DNA of 55,949 nucleotides from an uncultured Bacteroides sp. (GTDB taxonomy: Bacteria > Bacteroidota > Bacteroidia > Bacteroidales > Bacteroidaceae). The notes beneath the pieces were generated by a model. It was not told the DNA's origin, did no database searches, and saw nothing but the letters and a program-made list of their open reading frames with translations. Position 1 is the first letter of the stretch, and every line of letters starts with the position of its first letter. A program made the translations under genes and the position numbers. The DNA is taken from positions 1-55,949 of the forward strand of contig CABMPP010000025.1 in NCBI GenBank assembly GCA_902388495.1, in the 5' to 3' direction. Below are positions 49,072 through 55,949 of the stretch, one piece after another.

Positions 49072-49389
49072 TTAAGCTACTACTTCTGTAATTGTTAACT
49101 CAGTGAATTGTTGACGGTGACCGTTCAACTTACGATGACCTTTTCTTCTTTTCTTGTGGAAAACGAGAACCTTGTCACCTTTTACAATGCTGGATACTAC
49201 CTGGCAAACTACCTTTGCACCTTCTACCGTAGGAGCACCTACTGTGATAGCACCGTCTTTGTCTACCAAAAGAACCTTTTCAAACTCTACTGTTGCACCG
49301 TTTTCTGCTTCCTGCATGTGGTGTACAAACAGCTTCTTGCCAGCTTCTGCTTTAAACTGCTGACCGTTGATTTCTACAATTGCGTACAT
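49072..49389 (-). CDS. rplU: 50S ribosomal protein L21
   Basis: This 105-residue protein starts [20 protein letters not shown] and has [20 protein letters not shown] near the end, the L21 rRNA-binding signature. First gene of the rplU-rpmA operon. A -7 box is at 49481-49488, so the leader is about 85 bases, long enough for ribosomal-protein feedback. Confidence 0.98.
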   Translation of the reverse strand: MYAIVEINGQQFKAEAGKKLFVHHMQEAENGATVEFEKVLLVDKDGAITVGAPTVEGAKVVCQVVSSIVKGDKVLVFHKKRRKGHRKLNGHRQQFTELTITEVVA

Positions 49390-49480
49390 TTCTTATATAT
49401 AATGTATAAGTTAGCTCCGTCGGGTGGTCTCTAATCACTTAGAAAGCACTTGGTCGAACCCGGTGCGGAATAATCGGGCA

Positions 49481-49488
49481 CAAAATTA
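49481..49488 (-). promoter_or_regulatory. -7 promoter box for rplU-rpmA
   Basis: TAATTTTG on the minus strand, matching TAnnTTTG, 91 bp upstream of the rplU start. Confidence 0.5.
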
Positions 49489-49719
49489 CTGTTTTATTTC
49501 GAACGGACAAATCTTTTTAATCACTTTTTCTATTTAGGGCGTTGCTTTTTGTTTTATTGCTTTATGATGATTGCTATAGATGCTGCCGATAAGATGTATA
49601 GAGAAAAGTTCCTCGGCATTAAGAGAAAAAGTGCGGGAGATATGGAGAAAAGTTGTTTTCTTTAGTAACTATTCTCTGTTCAAGCCTTGCGAACGGATAT
49701 CCGCAGTGCTTGAATATGT

Positions 49720-49757
49720 GTTCGCGCCTTGCGAACAAGCATTCGCAAGGCGTGAAC
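49720..49757. repeat. stem-loop in the rplU-HAD gap
   Basis: gttcgcgccttgcgaa (49720-49735) pairs with ttcgcaaggcgtgaac (49742-49757), one mismatch, six-base loop. A related motif (caagccttgcgaac) lies at 49681. It can terminate transcription from the HAD-DUF3667 gene. The rest of the 395-bp gap 49390-49784 shows only the rplU promoter and no gene. Confidence 0.7.
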
Positions 49758-49784
49758 AGACTTTATTGGGCTATGCTATTCTTC

Positions 49785-51854
49785 TTATATAAACGGCTTC
49801 AGTATATAGAGTATCCCCATAACAAGGAGCGCTACGATTACTGCAAACAGTGTAATTAATAGGAGGGCGTAGAAGAACATAAGTATGGTACGCCAGAAGC
49901 TTCTCCACCAACTGGTGCTATACAGTTGCTTGTAGTCCCACCAGAAAAGGGCGAAGATGAACCACCAGGGCAGTTCGTACAGGTCGTTTACCCTGGCATG
50001 GCCGTTGAAGGGTAGTATGACAATGCTCAGGAAGAGTATCTGGCAGGCAATGTAGGCTTGGATGAATACATGCTCCGTCAGGTTGTAGTTCAACTTGTAC
50101 CTTTTGCGGTGGAAGGCGATGAGGGTGGCAAGTGCAAAGAGTGGCAGGGTGGCGATGATGCTGAATGCCTTGTTGCCATGTGCCCAGCTTTTCAGCAAGT
50201 TCCATACTTTTTGCAGGAAGGGGGAGTTTTCGAAGTATTTTTCGAGCTTAGTCCCTACCTCCGAACTGGCATCGAATAACTCGTCCATGACACCTTTATC
50301 ATCACCATCGCTCACGCGTTTAGCAGAAGAAGTCTTTTCGCTCTTCTTCGCTGCTTTGTCCAAACTTTTTTCCAAACTTTTTATGGTGATGTCGAGAACT
50401 CGTTTTTCTGTCTCAGACTGGGCTTTGTCTCTATCTTGTATCAGTTCGTCCCGCGCAGCGATAATGTCTTCGATATCTTGTTTCTCCTTGGGCGTTTCTC
50501 TTTTCTTCAGCGCGTCCGGATCTATTATTTGTACGGCCATGATGTAGAGGGCGGCAAGGATAAACAGTGTCTGGAAGGGGCGGAAGTATTGTATCCGCTT
50601 GCCGTCGATGAAGTCGCGGATCATATATCCCGGACGGTAGAGAAGGTCTATAAGGGTACGTCCGAAGCCGTTGTCTATGTTTGTAAATCCTCCCAATATA
50701 TTCTTCAGGGCATTGCTGAAGCGGTAGCGGGGTGTCTTCCGGCTTTGCCCGCAACGGGGACAATAGTTGCCGATGTAGATTGTTTCGCAGTTGCGGCACG
50801 TGCAGCTCTCTTCACTGTTGGGGGGCGCTTGTTTGCCTCGCACCAGTTTGAGGTGGAGCGCACGCAGGCGTACGGCATAGGGATGCCACCACGGGTCGAT
50901 GAAGGCGGTGACGCGTTCGGGGAGAAGTTTCCTTTTTTGTATGATGCCCCATAGCGTCAGTACAAAGAGGAGCGGAAAGAGCCAGGTGCCAGACGAATAT
51001 TCCAATTCTTCGTATGCCAGCCAAAGGAAAAGAGCTAAAAGAATGGTTTGCCCGGTGCTGATTCTTTTTTTCTTTCGCGGGGTGGGGGGAGTGCTTTCAG
51101 GCAAGGCGGGGGTGTCGGAACTGCAATCCGGCTGTTGCGGTTCATTGCACTTGTCCGGTAACGTATCGTTCTTGCAGGGCGGCTCTTCGTTCTTGCTTAG
51201 CAGCTGCTCTTCGTCCTTGTCCAACAGTTCTTCCAGTGTTGCCATTATCTTGCGGTGCGGATATCTACCCAGTTCTTGCGCGGTAGTCACTCCGTGGGTG
51301 ACGCCGGCAAAGTCTACTCCTGCTGCCTGGGCCGTTTCTGCATCGACTATGCTGTCGCCGATGTACAGCGTTTCGGCTTTGGTGACGTGCAGTTGCTTGA
51401 TGGCGAGCAGCAGGCCTTCGGGCGAGGGCTTGGCGGTTTTTACGTCTTCTCCACCTATTATAATATCCATGAAATTCTCGGGGAAGTGCAGGCTCAACAG
51501 CTCCTTGATCCGGAAGCGGAATTTGGTTGATATGATTCCGATGCGCGCGCCGGCATCTTTCAGTGCTATCAGTACGGATTTGGTTTCGAGGAACAGCATG
51601 GTGTTCACCGTCATGTGCTCGTCGGCTTCCTTGCCATATTCTTTTTTGAAGTCAGCCAACTGCTGTGCGTCTGTTATTCCTGTGAGGATGGAAAAGGAGT
51701 CTTCCAGAGTTTTGCCGATGGTCCGTTTTATTTCTTCGTCTGTCACTGCCGTGTATCCGTGGCGTTTGAGGACGTTCTGAAAGCAGGTGACGATACCTCG
51801 GGATGAGTCGGCAAGAGTATAATCAAAGTCGAAAAGATAGGTGGTGTAATTCAT
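49785..51854 (-). CDS. HAD phosphatase fused to DUF3667 membrane protein
   Basis: This 689-residue protein has two unrelated parts. Residues 1-215 are a phosphoglycolate-phosphatase-like HAD hydrolase: FDFDYTLADSSRG (motif I, nucleophile Asp), IGIISTKF (motif II), AKPSPEGLLLA and YIGDSIVDAETAQAAG (motifs III/IV). After a charged linker and two helices comes a zinc ribbon (CTCRNCETIYIGNYCPRCGQ) at about 355 and the DUF3667 part (YRFSNALKNILGGFTNIDNG, LIDLLYRPGYMIRDFIDGKR) with several transmembrane helices to the end. A coiled, Lys-rich loop (about 475-530) lies between. DUF3667 has no known role. The fusion would tether a soluble phosphatase to the membrane. The -7 box is at 51876-51883. Confidence 0.85.
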   Translation of the reverse strand: MNYTTYLFDFDYTLADSSRGIVTCFQNVLKRHGYTAVTDEEIKRTIGKTLEDSFSILTGITDAQQLADFKKEYGKEADEHMTVNTMLFLETKSVLIALKDAGARIGIISTKFRFRIKELLSLHFPENFMDIIIGGEDVKTAKPSPEGLLLAIKQLHVTKAETLYIGDSIVDAETAQAAGVDFAGVTHGVTTAQELGRYPHRKIMATLEELLDKDEEQLLSKNEEPPCKNDTLPDKCNEPQQPDCSSDTPALPESTPPTPRKKKRISTGQTILLALFLWLAYEELEYSSGTWLFPLLFVLTLWGIIQKRKLLPERVTAFIDPWWHPYAVRLRALHLKLVRGKQAPPNSEESCTCRNCETIYIGNYCPRCGQSRKTPRYRFSNALKNILGGFTNIDNGFGRTLIDLLYRPGYMIRDFIDGKRIQYFRPFQTLFILAALYIMAVQIIDPDALKKRETPKEKQDIEDIIAARDELIQDRDKAQSETEKRVLDITIKSLEKSLDKAAKKSEKTSSAKRVSDGDDKGVMDELFDASSEVGTKLEKYFENSPFLQKVWNLLKSWAHGNKAFSIIATLPLFALATLIAFHRKRYKLNYNLTEHVFIQAYIACQILFLSIVILPFNGHARVNDLYELPWWFIFALFWWDYKQLYSTSWWRSFWRTILMFFYALLLITLFAVIVALLVMGILYILKPFI

Positions 51855-51875
51855 ATTATTACGGCTTTTTGCGAC

Positions 51876-51883
51876 AAAGATAA
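51876..51883 (-). promoter_or_regulatory. -7 promoter box for the HAD-DUF3667 gene
   Basis: TATCTTTG on the minus strand, 22 bp upstream of the start codon. Confidence 0.6.
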
Positions 51884-51904
51884 GGATTAATCGGATTTTT
51901 GTAT

Positions 51905-51912
51905 TATTTTTG
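51905..51912 (+). promoter_or_regulatory. -7 promoter box for the GH92 gene
   Basis: TATTTTTG on the plus strand, 97 bp upstream of the GH92 start; divergent from the HAD promoter 22 bp away. Confidence 0.45.
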
Positions 51913-52008
51913 TTACCTTTAATTTGTGTTGAGAAAGAAAGGTGGTAGACGGAATAAGTGTTTTATCCGCTTGGATTGTTATAATGTACACGTTAACCCT
52001 ATAATGTT

Positions 52009-54234
52009 ATGAAATTGATAAAATCTTGTTGTTCGTTTCTTACCCTTTTATCTTTTGGGGCATGTACATCCCAAGTGTCGGAAGCTGTAGACCAATGCTA
52101 TGCCGACTATGTGAATCCTTTTATTGGTACGGATTTTACCGGAAATACCTATCCGGGCGCACAGGCTCCGTTTGGTATGGTTCAACTTAGCCCGGACAAC
52201 GGGCTCCCGGGATGGGACCGCATCTCAGGGTATTTCTATCCGGACAGTACCATTGCTGGATTCAGCCATACACATCTCTCCGGCACCGGAGCAGGCGATT
52301 TGTACGATATATCTTTTATGCCGGTGACATTGCCTTATAAAGAAGCAGAAGCTCCGCTCGGCATTCATTCCTTATTCTCCCACTCGGAAGAGTCGGCAAG
52401 TGCCGGATATTACCAAGTCCGGTTGAAAGACTATGATATCAACGTAGAACTGACGGCCACCGAGCGCTGCGGCATCCAGCGTTATACCTTTCCGGAAGCG
52501 GATGCGGCTATTTTCCTGAATCTGCGAAAGGCGATGAACTGGGACTTTACGAACGATACGCGTATCGAAGTGGTCGATTCGGTGACTATCCAGGGATATC
52601 GCTTCTCTGACGGTTGGGCACGCGACCAGCATATTTATTTCCGTACCCGCTTCTCCCGTCCGTTTACTGCGATGCAGCTCGATACGGCTGCCGTTCTGAA
52701 GGATGGCAAACGAATCGGGACTTCTGCCATTGCCCGCTTCGACTTCAAGACGAAGCAGGGAGAGCAAATCCTTGTCAGCACAGCCATTTCGGGAGTAAGC
52801 ATGGAAGGCGCGGCGCGTAATCTTTCTGCAGAAGTGCCCGATGATGATTTCGACAAATACCTGGCGGCTACGCGGAAGAACTGGAATGAGCAACTCTCCA
52901 AGATAGAAATCAAGAGTGAGGATCAGGACGAAATGGTCAAGTTCTATACCGCATTGTATCATTCGATGCTGGCGCCTACCATCTATAGCGATGTAGACGG
53001 TGCTTATTATGGCCCCGACAAGAAGATCCATCAGGCAGATGGCTGGACCAACTACAGTACGTTCTCTTTGTGGGATACTTATCGGGCCGCTCATCCCCTC
53101 TACACTTTTATCGAACCGCAGCGCGTAAACGATATGGTGAAATCGTTTCTTGCCTTCTATGAACAGAACGGACGCCTGCCTGTGTGGAATTTCTATGGTA
53201 GTGAAACGGATATGATGATAGGTTATCATTCCGTGCCCGTCATTGTAGATGCTTACTTGAAAGGAATAGGCAACTTTGATGCGGAGAAGGCGCTGGACGC
53301 TTGTGTGGCTACGGCCAATATAGATACTTATCGTGGCATCGGACTCTACAAAGAAAAAGGTTATGTGCCTTATGACGTCACGGATGAACATAATGCCGAA
53401 AACTGGTCACTCTCCAAAACACTGGAATATGCTTATGATGATTACTGCATAGCCCGTATGGCGGAAAAGCTGGGCAAGCAGCAGATTGCGGATGAGTTTT
53501 ACAAACGCTCGCAGAATTATAAGAATGTGTATAATCCACAAACCTCCTTTATGCAGCCGCGTGATGACAAAGGGCGTTTTATCGAAGGTTTCTCTCCCGA
53601 CGATTATACTCCGCACATTTGCGAAAGCAACGGCTGGCAATACTTCTGGTCGGTGCAGCAAGATATCGAAGGACTGATTTCTTTGGTTGGCGGTAAGGAG
53701 CGTTTTGCGCAGAAACTGGACAGTATGTTCACTTACCATCCTGCGGCGGACGATGATCTGCCCATCTTCAGTACGGGCATGATAGGGCAATATGCGCATG
53801 GCAATGAACCGAGTCATCACGTTATTTACTTGTTCAATGCTGTGGGACAACCTTGGAAGACCCAGAAATATGCAGCCGAGGTGATGCACGAGCTTTATAA
53901 GAATACACCGGCAGGATTGTGTGGCAACGAAGATTGTGGCCAGATGTCTGCGTGGTACGTGTTCAGTGCGATGGGATTTTATCCGGTAGATCCGGTTAGC
54001 GGCAAGTACGAAATAGGTACGCCGCTGCATCCGGAGATGAAGATGCATCTGCCCGGCGGTAAGGTGTTTACGGTGCTGGCTCCGGCAGTTAGTCGGGAGA
54101 ATTGCTACATCCGGTCGGTGAAGTTCGACGGTAGAACTTATGATAAAAGTTATATTACTCATGATCAAATAATGAATGGCGGTGTTCTGGAGTTTGAAAT
54201 GGGAAACGAACCGGGCCAGGCATGGTATGAGTAA
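52009..54234 (+). CDS. GH92 alpha-mannosidase lipoprotein
   Basis: This 741-residue protein has a signal peptide ending LLSFGAC (lipobox Cys19), then the GH92 N-terminal domain (YVNPFIGTDFTGNTYPGAQA, GMVQLSPDNGLPGWDR, FSHTHLSGTGAGDLYDISFM) and the (alpha/alpha)6 domain. Conserved stretches are SLWDTYRAAHPLYTFIEP, NGRLPVWNFYGSETDMMIGY and GLCGNEDCGQMSAWYVFSAM (with the catalytic Glu). GH92 enzymes are Ca-dependent exo-mannosidases acting on N-glycans or yeast mannan. The lipid anchor places it in the periplasm or on the cell surface. It precedes an ECF sigma/FecR pair, so it is likely part of a mannose-glycan locus. Confidence 0.95.
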   Translation: MKLIKSCCSFLTLLSFGACTSQVSEAVDQCYADYVNPFIGTDFTGNTYPGAQAPFGMVQLSPDNGLPGWDRISGYFYPDSTIAGFSHTHLSGTGAGDLYDISFMPVTLPYKEAEAPLGIHSLFSHSEESASAGYYQVRLKDYDINVELTATERCGIQRYTFPEADAAIFLNLRKAMNWDFTNDTRIEVVDSVTIQGYRFSDGWARDQHIYFRTRFSRPFTAMQLDTAAVLKDGKRIGTSAIARFDFKTKQGEQILVSTAISGVSMEGAARNLSAEVPDDDFDKYLAATRKNWNEQLSKIEIKSEDQDEMVKFYTALYHSMLAPTIYSDVDGAYYGPDKKIHQADGWTNYSTFSLWDTYRAAHPLYTFIEPQRVNDMVKSFLAFYEQNGRLPVWNFYGSETDMMIGYHSVPVIVDAYLKGIGNFDAEKALDACVATANIDTYRGIGLYKEKGYVPYDVTDEHNAENWSLSKTLEYAYDDYCIARMAEKLGKQQIADEFYKRSQNYKNVYNPQTSFMQPRDDKGRFIEGFSPDDYTPHICESNGWQYFWSVQQDIEGLISLVGGKERFAQKLDSMFTYHPAADDDLPIFSTGMIGQYAHGNEPSHHVIYLFNAVGQPWKTQKYAAEVMHELYKNTPAGLCGNEDCGQMSAWYVFSAMGFYPVDPVSGKYEIGTPLHPEMKMHLPGGKVFTVLAPAVSRENCYIRSVKFDGRTYDKSYITHDQIMNGGVLEFEMGNEPGQAWYE

Positions 54235-54288
54235 TTGATGAATGGATATAGTGGCAGTCCGGTGATATCAGATAAATAATGTAAGATT

Positions 54289-54882
54289 ATGGAAGAAAAT
54301 TTCGACCAGACTTATAGAGCTCTTTTCCGCAGGTATTATGCCAATCTGCTTTTCTACGCTACACGCATTGTGGGAGAAGACGAGGCAGAGGACGTAGTGC
54401 AGGATGTGTTCGTGGAGTTGTGGCGACGGAAGGAGACGATGAAGGTAGGGGAGCAGATACAGGCTTTTCTGTACCGGGCCGTGTACACCCGTGCCCTGAA
54501 TGTGCTGAAGCATCGGGAAATAGTGAACAGTTACGAAGCCGTTGCACTCGAAGTTCATAAGAAGAGGATTGAATTCTATCAGCCGGACAGCAACGATGTA
54601 GTGAAGCGGATTGAAGATAGCGAGCTCAGGAGGAAACTTTCCGAAGCCATCAATGAACTGCCGGATAAGTGCAGGATGGTCTTTAAACTCAGCTATCTGC
54701 ACGATATGAAGAATAAAGATATAGCCGAAACAATGGGAATTTCGTTGCGGACGGTAGAGGCGCACATGTATAAGGCATTGAAGTTGTTGCGCGACAGACT
54801 GGGGTATTTGAACCTCATGCTGGTTTTGTTTTTTTTAGGGAAAGTAAGTGTTTTTGTGAAGAGTGTTGTTTTATTAGCATAA
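54289..54882 (+). CDS. ECF sigma-70 factor (Bacteroides expansion type)
   Basis: This 197-residue protein has region 2 (YRALFRRYYANLLFYATRIV, AEDVVQDVFVELWRRKE) and region 4 (INELPDKCRMVFKLSYLHDM, IAETMGISLRTVEAHMYKAL). It ends with a hydrophobic stretch (NLMLVLFFLGKVSVFVKSVV), common for this type. Such factors are held by a FecR-type anti-sigma and released when a SusC-like transporter binds its glycan. The anti-sigma gene follows after 12 bp. Confidence 0.94.
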   Translation: MEENFDQTYRALFRRYYANLLFYATRIVGEDEAEDVVQDVFVELWRRKETMKVGEQIQAFLYRAVYTRALNVLKHREIVNSYEAVALEVHKKRIEFYQPDSNDVVKRIEDSELRRKLSEAINELPDKCRMVFKLSYLHDMKNKDIAETMGISLRTVEAHMYKALKLLRDRLGYLNLMLVLFFLGKVSVFVKSVVLLA

Positions 54883-54894
54883 AGGAAGAAAAAG

Positions 54895-55878
54895 ATGAAG
54901 AAGTTGAATGAGGAAATAATAGTTAGGTTCCTTAGGGGTGAATGCACCGAGGACGAACTTCGTGAGGTGAATGCCTGGCTGGACGAGTCGGCCGACAATG
55001 CCCGCGAACTGTTCAGACTCGAAGAGATATACCACCTGGGGAAAACGAGTTATGCCTCGGAGCAGATAGAAAAAGCAGAAAGGCGATTGTTCAAGAGGTT
55101 GGAGCAGGAGAAGACGAAACTGCATAAGACGCGGAAGATGTATGGTTGGATGCGATATGCTGCTGTGTTTATCGGTTTTTTCCTTTTGGGCAGTTTGGGT
55201 TATCTTTTTTATCAGGGCTACAACCATACAGAAGCATTGCTGGCCGTTACCACTCAGGATAAGATAAAGGAACTGAAACTGCCGGACGGAACAAAAGTTT
55301 GGTTGAACAAATATACTACTTTAAAGTATCCTCGGGCCTTTGCCGAGAATGGCCGTAAGGTTTATCTGGAGGGAGAGGGCTATTTTGAAGTGATGAGAAA
55401 CCCGGAGAAACCTTTCGTTGTGCAGAGCGAGGCGATGCAGGTCAGAGTGCTGGGTACAACCTTCAACTTGAAGTCCGATAAGATGAAAATGTCTGCCGTA
55501 GCCACATTGCTGAAAGGGGAAATCGAGGTGAAGGGCAACCATGACGAAGGTCTGATAATTCTCTCCCCGGGACAGAAGGCCGAGTTGAACGGGGCTACAA
55601 GGCGGTTGACCGTGAAGCAGATAGATACCGGTATTGAGAATTGGCATAATAATGAGTTTGTGTTCGAGAAGGCCGATATCTATACGATAGCCCGCACGCT
55701 GGAAAGCTCCTATGGAGTGAAGATTATCCTGGCACCCGGTATCGATGTGAGCAAGACTTATTCGGGCACGCTCAAGAAGAAGGAAAATGTAGAGGCAGTG
55801 CTGAGTTCGATAACGAATGCCATCCCGGTAGAGTATAAGATCGTGGGAGGAAGTGTATTTCTGTCTTCCAAGAAATGA
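54895..55878 (+). CDS. FecR-type anti-sigma factor
   Basis: This 327-residue protein has a cytoplasmic sigma-binding part (IIVRFLRGECTEDELREVNA), one transmembrane helix (YAAVFIGFFLLGSLGYLFYQ, about 85-105), a periplasmic FecR domain (LKLPDGTKVWLNKYTTLKYP, RKVYLEGEGYFEVMRNPEKP) and a C-terminal STN-like/DUF4974 domain (EFVFEKADIYTIARTLESSY, FLSSKK end). It pairs with the ECF sigma just upstream. A SusC/SusD pair is expected next, but the window ends first. Confidence 0.94.
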   Translation: MKKLNEEIIVRFLRGECTEDELREVNAWLDESADNARELFRLEEIYHLGKTSYASEQIEKAERRLFKRLEQEKTKLHKTRKMYGWMRYAAVFIGFFLLGSLGYLFYQGYNHTEALLAVTTQDKIKELKLPDGTKVWLNKYTTLKYPRAFAENGRKVYLEGEGYFEVMRNPEKPFVVQSEAMQVRVLGTTFNLKSDKMKMSAVATLLKGEIEVKGNHDEGLIILSPGQKAELNGATRRLTVKQIDTGIENWHNNEFVFEKADIYTIARTLESSYGVKIILAPGIDVSKTYSGTLKKKENVEAVLSSITNAIPVEYKIVGGSVFLSSKK

Positions 55879-55879
55879 T

Positions 55880-55949
55880 AATTTAGCATCGTGTGATAAC
55901 AAGTGTATCTCAAACTCCTCCGCCTGAAAGGGGAGGTGCCCGCTTGCGG
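55880..55949. repeat. palindromic element D (start only)
   Basis: Opens gataatttagc directly at the fecR-type stop, then cctccgcctgaaaggggagg. Both motifs occur in element A (13.8-14.0 kb), the second as the inverse cctcccctttcaggcggagg. The rest lies outside the window. Confidence 0.65.

Noticed and set aside
49390..49784. Small genes in the rplU to HAD-DUF3667 gap
   Set aside because: Short frames there lack starts with RBS or promoter, have no recognisable pattern, and overlap the stem-loop and rplU promoter.

Overview
The window looks like chromosomal DNA of a Bacteroides-type gut anaerobe (order Bacteroidales). The evidence is consistent across the window: promoters of the TAnnTTTG (-7) class instead of E. 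coli -10 boxes, many Cys-lipoproteins, long runs of fimbrillin-family genes, a GH92 mannosidase followed by an ECF sigma/FecR pair, an UpxY-type antiterminator with an invertible promoter, DUF4248/HU/smalltalk/amidase genes, DUF4270, and a GDE-GT4-GH57 glycogen cluster next to panC. The species cannot be fixed from the sequence alone.

Region 1 (1-15.4 kb, all minus strand) is an unusually long array of at least eleven fimbrillin-like lipoprotein genes headed by a small Rrf2-like regulator. Nearly every product has a lipobox Cys at about residues 17-33 and a TR[A/S/T]-type Arg site 20-40 residues later. That fits known Bacteroidales pilins, which are made as lipoproteins, trimmed at Arg and polymerised. 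The last gene is cut by the window edge and carries a 13-bp tandem repeat at its Arg-site position. An AAA/DUF4143 ATPase gene between 37-bp direct repeats interrupts the array.

Region 2 (15.5-24.8 kb) is accessory. It holds a HepT/MntA toxin-antitoxin pair, a broken HTH-like gene beside a palindromic operator, a replication-like gene and a T7/Twinkle-type primase-helicase, then DUF4248, an HU-like protein behind three 23-bp-spaced repeats, a smalltalk peptide and a T7-lysozyme-like amidase. It ends with an orphan UpxY antiterminator, a 333-bp invertible promoter segment with 32-bp arms, an Rpn-type nuclease gene and a tyrosine recombinase. In the orientation given, the switch promoter points away from upxY.

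Region 3 (24.8-49.4 kb) is mostly core: guaA, a Crp/Fnr regulator, a MarC protein, a rhomboid protease, the glycogen cluster, a DUF4270 lipoprotein, a short glycogen synthase, panC-panD, a DHODB-like/GltD fusion, an ATPase, an outer-membrane beta-barrel protein with its LytS/LytTR pair, serS, a DUF4160/DUF2442 pair, and rpmA-rplU. A RAYT remnant sits inside a mirror-symmetric palindrome array, and an array of the same layout without the gene lies at 20.8-21.1 kb.

Region 4 (49.8 kb-end) has a HAD phosphatase fused to a DUF3667 membrane protein, then GH92, ECF sigma and FecR, which look like the start of a mannose-rich glycan utilisation locus continuing past the window. Most of the accessory novelty lies in 1-24.8 kb. 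All functional calls rest on reading motifs; no database search was run.
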